Shown here: positions 26,703-34,935 of the stretch, in pieces
Layout of the letters: each line of letters begins with the position of its first letter
Numbering within the stretch: the stretch's first letter is position 1
Source: Micromonospora echinofusca
GTDB lineage: Bacteria > Actinomycetota > Actinomycetes > Mycobacteriales > Micromonosporaceae
Direction: 5' to 3'
Length of the DNA: 64,000 nt
Assembly (NCBI RefSeq): GCF_900091445.1
Contig: NZ_LT607733.1
Location: forward strand, 3,302,501-3,366,500
Translations under genes and position numbers: made by a program
The notes under the pieces: model-generated
The model's database searches: none
Told to the model about the DNA's origin: nothing
Seen by the model: only the letters and a program-made list of their open reading frames with translations

Positions 26703-29155
26703 CGACACGGACGGGCCGGGGGCCCAACCCGCCGGGACGCGGCGGCATCGACTACCGGCTGGGCCGGCAGGCGGACTTCGCCGCCGACATGCTGACCCGC
26801 CTCGGCGCCCGGCCGGAGTTGGCGGGGCTGACCACCCGCGAGGCCGACGACCCGGCCGTCGCCCTGCTGCACGCCTGGGCGGGCGCCCTCGACGTGCTCG
26901 CGTTCTACCAGGAGCGGATCGCCAACGAGGGCTTCCTCGGCACCGCCACCGAACGCGGCTCGGTGCTGATGCTGGCCCGCGCCATCGGCTACGAGCTGCG
27001 CCCCGGCGTCGCCGCCGCCACCTGGCTCTCCTTCACCGTCACGGCCACCCCGGGAGCGCCGGACGGCGTGCCGATCCCCGCCGGCAGCCAGGCGCAGAGC
27101 GTCCCGGGCCCCGGCGAGCTGCCCCAGGTGTTCGAGACCGTCGAGCCGCTGCTCGCCCGTCCCGAGCTGAACGCCGTCGGGCTGCGGGTCACCGAGCCCC
27201 GCGACCCCCGCCCCGGCGACGACACGCTCCACCTCGCCGGCACCGGTACGGTGCTCGTCCCCGGCAACGCGCTGCTGGTGCTCGGCCCCGACTGGTTCGA
27301 CGTACGCCGGGTGCGGACCGTCACGGCGGTGCTGCCGCAGGCCGCCACCGCCCTCGACGGCGGCGAGGTGGTGCCCGCGTACACGGTCGTCGGGCTGGAC
27401 GCGCCGGTGGGCGCGCGGACCCTCGGCGCGGAGCTGCGCCACCAGGTGCCCGGGGTGCAGGTGCACCTGCTGGCGCAGCGGGCGGCGTTGTTCGGCCACC
27501 AGGCCCAGCCCTGGTCGGCGCTGCCCGTGGCGCTGCGGGTGGGCGAGCTGAACCCGGGCACGAACCAGGTGCTGCCCGGCGCGTACGCGGACCGCGCGGA
27601 CAGCTGGGTGGACGCCCCGTTCGCGGCGGCCGTACGCGAGCTGCACCTGGACCAGTCGTACCCGTCCGTCGTCGCCGGCTCGTGGCTGGTGCTGGAGACC
27701 GGCGGGACGCCGCAGCTGCGCCGGGTGGACGCGGTGGCGGACCTGCCGGTGGCGGACTTCGGCATCGCCGCCCGCACCACCCGCGTCACCGTCACCGGCG
27801 GCGACTCGCACGCCTTCTCCCGCCGTTCGACGACGGTGCTGGGCGACAGCCGGTTGCTCCCCCTGGCCCCGGTGCCACGCACCGCGCCCCTGGCCCGGGT
27901 GGCGACGCTGGAGTTGGCCCGCCCGGCGCCCGGGCTGGAGCCCGGCCGGCGGCTGGTGCTCACCGGCGTCGACCCGGCGGGCGCGGCGGTCTGCGAGGTG
28001 GTCGTCGTCCAGCGGGTCCGCGACGCCGCCACGGTGGACCTCGAGGCGAACGTCGCGCACACCTACCGGCGCGACAGCGTCCGCGTCCTGGGCAACGTGG
28101 CGGAGGCGACCCACGGGGAGAGCCGGGCCGAGGTGCTCGGCGGTGGTGACGCCCGGCAGGCGTTCCAACGGTTCACGCTGCGGCACGCGCCGCTGACACA
28201 CGTGCCCGCCGCGACCGCCAGCGGGTCGCGCACCACCCTGGCCGTCTGGGTCGACGGGGTGCGCTGGCAGGAGGTGCCGGCGCTGCTCGGTCAGCCCGCC
28301 ACGGCCCGGGTCTACACGGTGCGCCGGGCCGACGACGGCACCGTCACCGTCACCTTCGGCGACGGTCGCACCGGGGCGCGGCTGCCCAGCGGGCGCGACA
28401 ACGTGGTGGCCACCTACCGGTCCGGGATCGGCCGGCTGGCCGACCTGGCGCCGGGACGGCTGACCATCCCGCTGTCGCGGCCGCTGGGCCTGATGGAGGT
28501 CACCAACCCGGTGCCCGCCGCCGGCGCCGACGACCCGGAGGGCGTGGACCGGGCGCGCCGCAACGCCCCGCTGGCCGTACGCACCCTGGGGCGGGTCGTC
28601 TCCCTGCACGACCACGCCGACTTCGCCCGCGCCTTCGCCGGTATCGGCAAGGCCCGCGCCGACCTGGTCTGGGACGGGCAGCGGCAGATCGTCCTGCTCA
28701 CCGTGGCCGGTCCCGACGGGGCACCGGTCCCGGAGAGCGCGCCGGTGCGCGACGACCTGCTGCGCGCCCTCGACGCCGCCCGCCAGCCCGCCGTGCCGGT
28801 ACGCATCCTCGGCCACCGCCGCCGCCGGGTCGCGGTGACGGCCCGGCTGCTCGTCGCGCCCGGGCACCGCTTCGCCGCCGTCGCCGCAGCCGCCCGGGCG
28901 GCGCTGGTCGCCGGCCTGAGCTTCGACGCCCGCGACTACGCCCAGCCCGTACGCGCCAGCGAGGTGCAGGCCCTGCTGCACGCGGTCCCCGGGGTCGCGG
29001 CGGTGGTGCTGGAGCTGCTGCACGAGGCCGGGCAGCCCGCCGTCCGCGCCGAGGTGATCGCCGCCGCGCCGGCGCGCCGCACCGGCGACCTGCTGCTCCC
29101 CGCCGACCTGCTCACCGCGGACGCCGGTGACGTCACCCTTCTGGAGGCATCGTGA
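26699..29155 (+). CDS. Baseplate wedge protein, gp6/J-like (second copy)
   Basis: A second J-like wedge protein of 818 residues, related to the preceding one. Shared elements are LHAWAGALDVLAFYQERIANEGFLGTATERGSV, VTFGDGRTGARLPSG and EVTNPVPAAGADDPEGVDRARRNAPLAVRTLGR. The C-terminus (VRASEVQALLHAVPGVAAV) matches the end of J proteins. Two non-identical copies would pair like T4 gp6/gp7 or Afp11/Afp12. GTG start inside a GTGA overlap. Confidence 0.9.
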   Translation: MTTRTGRGPNPPGRGGIDYRLGRQADFAADMLTRLGARPELAGLTTREADDPAVALLHAWAGALDVLAFYQERIANEGFLGTATERGSVLMLARAIGYELRPGVAAATWLSFTVTATPGAPDGVPIPAGSQAQSVPGPGELPQVFETVEPLLARPELNAVGLRVTEPRDPRPGDDTLHLAGTGTVLVPGNALLVLGPDWFDVRRVRTVTAVLPQAATALDGGEVVPAYTVVGLDAPVGARTLGAELRHQVPGVQVHLLAQRAALFGHQAQPWSALPVALRVGELNPGTNQVLPGAYADRADSWVDAPFAAAVRELHLDQSYPSVVAGSWLVLETGGTPQLRRVDAVADLPVADFGIAARTTRVTVTGGDSHAFSRRSTTVLGDSRLLPLAPVPRTAPLARVATLELARPAPGLEPGRRLVLTGVDPAGAAVCEVVVVQRVRDAATVDLEANVAHTYRRDSVRVLGNVAEATHGESRAEVLGGGDARQAFQRFTLRHAPLTHVPAATASGSRTTLAVWVDGVRWQEVPALLGQPATARVYTVRRADDGTVTVTFGDGRTGARLPSGRDNVVATYRSGIGRLADLAPGRLTIPLSRPLGLMEVTNPVPAAGADDPEGVDRARRNAPLAVRTLGRVVSLHDHADFARAFAGIGKARADLVWDGQRQIVLLTVAGPDGAPVPESAPVRDDLLRALDAARQPAVPVRILGHRRRRVAVTARLLVAPGHRFAAVAAAARAALVAGLSFDARDYAQPVRASEVQALLHAVPGVAAVVLELLHEAGQPAVRAEVIAAAPARRTGDLLLPADLLTADAGDVTLLEAS

Positions 29156-31275
29156 GGGCCGAGGAGATCTGGGCGCTGCTGCCGGCCGCCCTGCGCAGCC
29201 AGGACGAGGCGGCCGGCGGCGTGCTGCGCGCGCTGGTGGAGGTGATGGCGGAGCAGGCCGTCCTGCTCGCCGCCGACGTCGACCAGCTCGCCGACGACTG
29301 GTTCGTGGAGACCTGCGCCGAGTGGGTGGTGCCCTACCTCGGTGAGCTGGTGGGTGCGGGCCGGCTGCACCCGCTGGCCGGCGGCACCGGGTTCTCCGAC
29401 CGGGCCCGGGTGGCCGACACCATCCGGTTCCGGCGGCGCAAGGGCACCACCGCCGCGCTGGAGGAGCTGACCCGGGCGAACACCGGCTGGAGCACCGCCG
29501 CCGTCGAGTTCTTCGAACGGCTGGTCGTCACCCAGCACGTCAACCACGTGCGCACCGCGCCGGCCACCGCGGCGATCCGCGACGCCGGGGCCCTCGAACT
29601 GGTCGGCGGCCCGTTCGAGCCGGTCTGCCGGACCGTCGACGTGCGGGCCATGGACGCCGGCCAGGGCCGCCCCAACATCCCGAACATCGGCATGTACGTG
29701 TGGCCGCTGCCGTCGTACCGGCTGGACCGGGCCACCGCCGCCCCGGTCGCCGACCCGCCGGACGGGCGGTGGTGGATCGACCCGGTCGGGGTGGACCGGC
29801 AGCTCACCGGGCCGACGGTCACCGAGCCGGACATCGACCACCGCGCCGACGAGGCCAACGTGCCCGGCCCGCTGCGCCGTCGCCCGCTGCGCGACGAGCT
29901 GGCCGCGCTCGCCTCCGCCGCCCCGCCCGCCCCGCAGGAGCTGCGCTGGTTCCGCGAGGACGACCCCTCCCTCGTCGTGTGGATCCAGCCGGCGCCCGGC
30001 GACGAGCTGCGGCCCGTACCCCTGGAGCAGCTGCGGATCTGCGACCTGGCCGGCTGGGAGCGGCCGACCGGCAGCCTGGTGCGCGTCGACCCGGTACGCG
30101 GCCGGGTCACGGTCGCGCCCGGGCGGCCCGTGCACCGGCTGGCGGTCTCCTGGTGGTACGCCTTCGGCGCCGACGTGGGCGCCGGCCCGTACCCCCGCCG
30201 GGGCGACCTGGGCGCGGCCGACGGGCCGGTGGACTGGCAACTCGCGGTGAGCGTGACCGAGCCGCCGCGCCCCGGCGAGGTCGTCGCCTCGCTCTCCGAG
30301 GCCGTGACGGCGTGGCACGACTGGCAGGCCGACCACCCCGGCACGGCCGGCCGGATCGTGCTCACCGACAGCCACCGCTACCCGGAGGACCTCCTGGTGC
30401 GGGTCGGGCAGGGCAGCCGGCTGAGCCTCCTCGCCGCCCGGTGGCCCCAACCGCCGGACCGGCCACGCCGGCAGGCCGACCTGGACCCGGTCGGCGTCCG
30501 GCCCTGCCTGCTCGGCGGCCTGTCGGTCACGGGCACCGGCGCCGGCGAGCGCCCCGGCGAACTGGTCCTCGACGGCCTGCTGGTCTCCGGGGCGGTGAAC
30601 GTCGCCGCGCCCGCCGCCGGGGAGACCGGCCTGGGCCGGGTCGAGTTGCGGCACTGCACCGTCGGGCCGGCGGCGACCGGCCTCACCGTCGCCGCCGGCA
30701 ACGACCGCACGCGGGTGGCGGTGCACCGCTGCGTCACCGGCGCGCTGGCCGCCGGCGACGGTCCCGTCACCGTGGTCGACACGCTCGTCCATGGTGGGAT
30801 CGCCGCCCCGGACGCCGAGGCCGACCTGACCGGGGTGACCGTCCTCGGCGCCACCGACGTGCGGGTGCTAACCGCCACGGACTGCCTGTTCGACCAGCCG
30901 GTCAGCGTGGCCCGGCGCCAGCAGGGCCACGTCCGCTTCAGCTACCTGCGGCCCGGGTCGGTCACCCCACGCCGCTACCGCTGCCAGCCGGACCTGGCCC
31001 AGCAGGCCCACCCCGGCGACCCCGACGTGGCCACCCGCGTCGGGCCGGCGTTCGCCAGCACCCGCTACGGCGACGCCACCTACGGCCGGCTCGCCGGCAC
31101 CGCCGCCGCCGAGCTGCACACCGGCGCGGAGTCCGGCGCCGAGATGGGGGCGTTCCGACGCGCGCTGACGCCGCAACGCCTCAACAACCTCGCCCTCGCG
31201 CTGGCGGAGTACCTGCCGCTGGGGCGGGTGGCCGCTGCCCTGCCCGTCCTGCCGACCGGAGGAACCACACCATGA
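29152..31275 (+). CDS. Tail protein gpI-like with C-terminal beta-solenoid
   Basis: 707 residues. The N-terminal about 150 residues match P2 gpI-type tail proteins of the baseplate edge: IWALLPAALRSQDEAAGGVLRALVEVMAEQ, DDWFVETCAEWVVPYLGELVG, and RRKGTTAALEELTRANTGW. From about 430 onward the sequence has short right-handed beta-helix-like rungs (LVLDGLLVSGAVNVAAP, VELRHCTVGPAATGLTV, TVVDTLVHGG). This is an exposed, fibre-like extension. GTG start with GGAGG upstream, overlapping the previous stop. Likely bridges wedge and receptor-binding parts. Confidence 0.85.
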   Translation: MRAEEIWALLPAALRSQDEAAGGVLRALVEVMAEQAVLLAADVDQLADDWFVETCAEWVVPYLGELVGAGRLHPLAGGTGFSDRARVADTIRFRRRKGTTAALEELTRANTGWSTAAVEFFERLVVTQHVNHVRTAPATAAIRDAGALELVGGPFEPVCRTVDVRAMDAGQGRPNIPNIGMYVWPLPSYRLDRATAAPVADPPDGRWWIDPVGVDRQLTGPTVTEPDIDHRADEANVPGPLRRRPLRDELAALASAAPPAPQELRWFREDDPSLVVWIQPAPGDELRPVPLEQLRICDLAGWERPTGSLVRVDPVRGRVTVAPGRPVHRLAVSWWYAFGADVGAGPYPRRGDLGAADGPVDWQLAVSVTEPPRPGEVVASLSEAVTAWHDWQADHPGTAGRIVLTDSHRYPEDLLVRVGQGSRLSLLAARWPQPPDRPRRQADLDPVGVRPCLLGGLSVTGTGAGERPGELVLDGLLVSGAVNVAAPAAGETGLGRVELRHCTVGPAATGLTVAAGNDRTRVAVHRCVTGALAAGDGPVTVVDTLVHGGIAAPDAEADLTGVTVLGATDVRVLTATDCLFDQPVSVARRQQGHVRFSYLRPGSVTPRRYRCQPDLAQQAHPGDPDVATRVGPAFASTRYGDATYGRLAGTAAAELHTGAESGAEMGAFRRALTPQRLNNLALALAEYLPLGRVAAALPVLPTGGTTP

Positions 31276-34200
31276 AGGGCGACATCAGCCGCGCCACGTT
31301 CGACCAGCGGCGGCACGCGACGAGCGTACGCAAGCAGCAGGGCCGGGTGGACCTGGACGCCGACTGGAACGAGCAGCAGGACATCCAGGCGCACCTGCGC
31401 GCCACGGCGCTGACCGACGTGGTCGGCGCGGTCGGCGCGCCGCTGGCCGGCGGGGCGTTCGCGCTCACCGGCGGGGCCGACCTCACCCTGTCGGCCGGCC
31501 GCTACTACCTCGACGGGGTGCTCTGCGAGAACGACGCGCAGGTCTCCGTCTTCGGCCAGCCCGACCTGCCGGCGGCCGGCCCGTTCGTGCGCCGCCTCGA
31601 CGGCACCTGGCTGCCCGCCGGCGCCCCGGTGCCCGCCGGGGTGTACGTGGCGTGGTTGCAGGTGTGGCCGCAGCACGTGACGGCCATCGAGGACCCGGCC
31701 CTGCGGGAGGTCGCCCTCGGCGGGCCGGACACGGCCACCCGGCTGCGTACCGTCTGGCAGGTGCGGCTGGCGCAGGCCGGGCCGCCGGGCACGCCGGTGG
31801 GCTGCGCGGACACCCCGCCCGGCTGGGCCGAGCTGACCGCCGCCTCCACCGGCACCCTCGCCGTACGGGCCGATCCCACCGGCGCCGCCGGGGGCGACTG
31901 CGTCATCCCGACCGGCTCGCCGTACACGGGGCTGGACAACCAGTACTACCGGGTGGAGATCCTCTCCGGGGGTGCCCCGGGCACCGCCACGTACGTGTGG
32001 TCGCGCGACAACGCCGCGACGGTGGCGACGTGGGAGAGCATCGACGTCGACGTGCTGACCGTGAAGGTCCCCGGCCGCGACGGCAGCGCCGGCTTCGCCA
32101 ACGGCTCCTGGGTGGAGCTGACCGACGACGGCCGGGAGCAGAACGGCGTGCCCGGCACCCTGGTGCAGGTCGACCGGGTCGAGGGCGACCGGATCGTGAT
32201 CCGCCCCGCCACCGCCACCGGCAGCCTCGACCGGGCCGCCTTCCCGAGCCGGCCGAGGGTGCGCCGCTGGGACGGGCGGGGCGCCGTGCCGGCCGGCGGG
32301 GCCGAACTCGACCTGGAACTCGGCATCAAGATCCGCTTCGCGGCCTCGGGCGGCTACCGCACCGGCGACTGGTGGTCGTTCCCCGCCCGCGCGGCGGTGC
32401 ACGACGTGGAGTGGCCGCGGGTCGGCACCACGCCCGTGCCGCAGACCCCGCACGGGCCGCGCCGCTCCCACGGTCGCCTGGGCGTCGTCGCGTACGACGG
32501 CAGCCAGTGGAGCGTCCTGCGCGACTGCCGGCCGGTCTTCGCCCCGCTGACCGGTCAGCTCGCCCTGAGCCTGCTCGGCGGCGACGGCCAGGAGGCCGTG
32601 CCGGTGCCGGCCAGCCCGGCGACCCTGGTGCCGCTCGGCCACGACCTGGTGGCCGGCGTCGCCGTCGGCGGCCGGCCCGTCGCCAAGGCCCGGGTCAGGT
32701 TCGGCGTCACCGTCGGCCAGGGCCGGGTGACCTCCGGGTCCACCACCGCCGCCACCGTCACCGTCGAGACGGGCGCCGACGGGCGGGCCCGCTGCGCCTG
32801 GCAGCTCGACTCCGCCACCGCCACCCAGGAGGTCACCGCCGTCCTGCTCGACGAGGCCGGGCAGCCCACGGGCCTGCCGCTGACCTTCACCGCCAGCCTG
32901 TCGCGCGCCGACCGGGTGTCGTACGACCCGACCGGGCACCCGGCGCTGGCCGGCTCGACCACCGTGCAGGCCGCCATCGACCAGCTCGCCGCCGCCACCA
33001 CGGGCGGCTGGGCGACGGTGACCGTCCGGCCGGGCATGGACTGGGTGCAGGCGCTGACCACCCTGCCCGCCGGCGACGTGCTGATCTGCTTCGCCCCGGG
33101 CCTTTACATCAGCACCACGCCCGTCACCTTCTCCGGGCGGGCCAACATCCGGCTGCTCGGCAGCGGCCCCGCCAGCCGGGTGCGGGTCCAGGGCCACGAG
33201 TACGCGCTGATGTTCGTCGACTGCGGCACCGTGTCGGTGGCCCACCTGGCGGTGGAGACCCCCGGCCCGGCGTCCGCCTCGCACCGCCTCGGCCCGGTCA
33301 CCGCGGTCAACTGCGCCGAGGTCACCGTCGAGCACGCCCAGCTCACCGGGGTGCCCGGCGCGTCACCGCAGAGCACCTGCCTGACCGTGCGCAACGACCA
33401 CAACGCCCCGCCCGGCCGGGTCCGGGTGCTCGACTCGGACTTCCGCATCGGCCACGGGCAGCAGGGCGTGCTGCTGGTCAACCCCGACCACGCGATCGTC
33501 ACCCGCTGCCGCTTCTCCTGCCCGCCCCGGCCGGCCTCGCTCACCCTCGCCGAGTTGGTCAAGGACGAGAAGTTCCGCGGCCAGCTGGCCGGCCAGCTCG
33601 TGGGCCGGCTCGCCCTCGACCGTCACGACCGGCTGGAGCGCGGCGAGTGGAACACCGTCGTGCGGGTCGGGCAGTGGGGCGTACGGACGAACTCCATCGT
33701 CCCGGAGAGCGAGTGGCGGACGCTGACCACGCTGCACCCGCCCACGGCCGAGGACCTGCGCGGCGAGGAGGCCGCCGGGGCGTACATGCTGCGCCTGGTG
33801 GACCTGGCCACCCACGATCCCGGCCGGCTGCCGACCTACAAGCGGCAGCTCACGTCACTCAAGGGGCGCCTCGGCGAGAGCGCCGGACGGATCTTCGACA
33901 CCGACGAGGGCCGCCAGACGCTGCGCGACTACCTGGTCGGCGGCGGGCTGGACGTGCGGCGTTCCGACGACATCGCCCGCGACCGCCGCGAGGTGGCCCT
34001 GCCCGCGCCCGGCGCGAGCCTGCGCTTCGACTCGGCACTGAGCCAGGGCGCGTGGGAGGCCGCCGTCGCCGCCTCGCCGCCGTCCCGCCCGGTGCAGACG
34101 CCCTCCGCCGCCGCCCGGCACCTGCGCGCCGTCGCCGACCGCATCCTGCTGGAGCCGGCCTTCGGGGAGCGCTACGCCGCCGCGTACCGGCAGGCGCTGA

Positions 34201-34703
34201 CGGCGGCGGCCGAGACGTCGGTGGGCGCCTGCGGGGTGGTGATCGGGGGCGGGACCGCCGTGGGGGACGTCGAGGTCTCCGACTGCCGCTTCGACCAGGT
34301 GGCCGAGGGCGTGCACATCGGGGTGTCGTACCGCTCGGGGTCGCCCATCCAGGGCCGCACCATCCGCGTCACCGGCAACGACATCCACCTCTACAAGGCC
34401 TGGTGGCGCGGTTCGGGCACGATCCGCGGCATCAAGGTCGGCAACATGCGGCACGTGTTCGTCTCGGACAACCGGATCTCGGTGGCCGCCGGCACGGGGC
34501 TCGGCGTCTGGGCGTCGGGGGTCGGCGGGCCGATCCTGACGATCCGGGACAACCTCGCGCAGAACTGCGAGCCCGGGATCGTGTGCGACCCGTCCTGGTG
34601 GAGCGCACCGGGCAAGCACCTGTGGTCGGTCACCGACAACGTCTCGACGCACGGGCCGATCCTGCTCGGCAGCGGCGTACGGAACTCGGGCAACGTCAGC
34701 TGA
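31272..34703 (+). CDS. DUF6519 protein with large beta-helix region (candidate fibre/receptor-binding protein)
   Basis: 1143 residues; last gene of the eCIS run. The N-terminus MKGDISRATFDQRRHATSV...QQGRVDLDADWNEQ is the DUF6519 hallmark. An Ig-like middle part (about 470-550) precedes a parallel beta-helix from about residue 620 (ANIRLLGSGPASRVRVQGHEY, LAVETPGPASA). The helix is interrupted at about 757-960 by a charged, alpha-helical insert (TLAELVKDEKFRGQL; YKRQLTSLKGRLGES) and resumes at about 975-1143 with rungs such as VVIGGGTAVGDVEVSDCRF. ATGA overlap with the gpI-like gene after a GGAGG. Position and fold suggest a target-binding fibre or a surface decoration. Confidence 0.8.
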   Translation: MKGDISRATFDQRRHATSVRKQQGRVDLDADWNEQQDIQAHLRATALTDVVGAVGAPLAGGAFALTGGADLTLSAGRYYLDGVLCENDAQVSVFGQPDLPAAGPFVRRLDGTWLPAGAPVPAGVYVAWLQVWPQHVTAIEDPALREVALGGPDTATRLRTVWQVRLAQAGPPGTPVGCADTPPGWAELTAASTGTLAVRADPTGAAGGDCVIPTGSPYTGLDNQYYRVEILSGGAPGTATYVWSRDNAATVATWESIDVDVLTVKVPGRDGSAGFANGSWVELTDDGREQNGVPGTLVQVDRVEGDRIVIRPATATGSLDRAAFPSRPRVRRWDGRGAVPAGGAELDLELGIKIRFAASGGYRTGDWWSFPARAAVHDVEWPRVGTTPVPQTPHGPRRSHGRLGVVAYDGSQWSVLRDCRPVFAPLTGQLALSLLGGDGQEAVPVPASPATLVPLGHDLVAGVAVGGRPVAKARVRFGVTVGQGRVTSGSTTAATVTVETGADGRARCAWQLDSATATQEVTAVLLDEAGQPTGLPLTFTASLSRADRVSYDPTGHPALAGSTTVQAAIDQLAAATTGGWATVTVRPGMDWVQALTTLPAGDVLICFAPGLYISTTPVTFSGRANIRLLGSGPASRVRVQGHEYALMFVDCGTVSVAHLAVETPGPASASHRLGPVTAVNCAEVTVEHAQLTGVPGASPQSTCLTVRNDHNAPPGRVRVLDSDFRIGHGQQGVLLVNPDHAIVTRCRFSCPPRPASLTLAELVKDEKFRGQLAGQLVGRLALDRHDRLERGEWNTVVRVGQWGVRTNSIVPESEWRTLTTLHPPTAEDLRGEEAAGAYMLRLVDLATHDPGRLPTYKRQLTSLKGRLGESAGRIFDTDEGRQTLRDYLVGGGLDVRRSDDIARDRREVALPAPGASLRFDSALSQGAWEAAVAASPPSRPVQTPSAAARHLRAVADRILLEPAFGERYAAAYRQALTAAAETSVGACGVVIGGGTAVGDVEVSDCRFDQVAEGVHIGVSYRSGSPIQGRTIRVTGNDIHLYKAWWRGSGTIRGIKVGNMRHVFVSDNRISVAAGTGLGVWASGVGGPILTIRDNLAQNCEPGIVCDPSWWSAPGKHLWSVTDNVSTHGPILLGSGVRNSGNVS

Positions 34704-34755
34704 GCTGTCGCCTGGGCGACTGCGCGGCCGGCCCCGACCGGCCTACGCTCTCGGT

Positions 34756-34823
34756 GACTGCCATTCAGCACGGTTGCGGATCGCGGATGTGGTCGAGGGG
34801 TTCAAGTCCTCTGGTGGTCACCA
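34756..34823 (+). other. Degenerate tRNA-like sequence (pseudo-tRNA or attachment-site remnant)
   Basis: The last 28 nt form a textbook T-arm and acceptor 3' side. T-stem AGGGG (34796-34800) and CCTCT (34808-34812) enclose the loop TTCAAGT, then GGTGGTC, A and CCA (34813-34823). The 5' acceptor half GACTGCC (34756-34762) pairs with GGTGGTC in all 7 positions, with two G-U pairs. Between them only 33 nt remain. A possible anticodon stem-loop with one mismatch (loop TTGCGGA, anticodon GCG) can be drawn, but no D-arm. The total of 68 nt is too short for a normal tRNA. It lies 53 nt after the last eCIS gene and 7 nt before a strong hairpin. Confidence 0.5.
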
Positions 34824-34830
34824 ACAGTGG

Positions 34831-34858
34831 CAAGGCGGGTCCTCACGGGCCCGCCTTG
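34831..34858. terminator. Terminator hairpin between eCIS operon/tRNA-like sequence and sigma factor gene
   Basis: Perfect 9-bp stem CAAGGCGGG (34831-34839) / CCCGCCTTG (34850-34858), loop of 10 nt. It lies between convergent genes and can terminate both the rightward eCIS transcript and the leftward sigma-factor transcript. Confidence 0.75.
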
Positions 34859-34935
34859 TCCCGTTCGGGGCGCGGGGAGCCGGTCGGGGCGCCGTCGCTT
34901 CGCGGTCGTCCGGTGCCGCCCCGCTCGGGTGGCCG

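Noticed and set aside
5951..34703. A prophage
   Set aside because: Tail-like genes are present, but there are no capsid, terminase, portal, lysis or integrase genes. The AAA+ ATPase, DUF4255 and eCIS-core genes identify an eCIS.
34756..34823. A functional tRNA
   Set aside because: T-arm and acceptor are good, but there is no D-arm and the total is 68 nt with a mismatched anticodon stem. Listed as tRNA-like instead.
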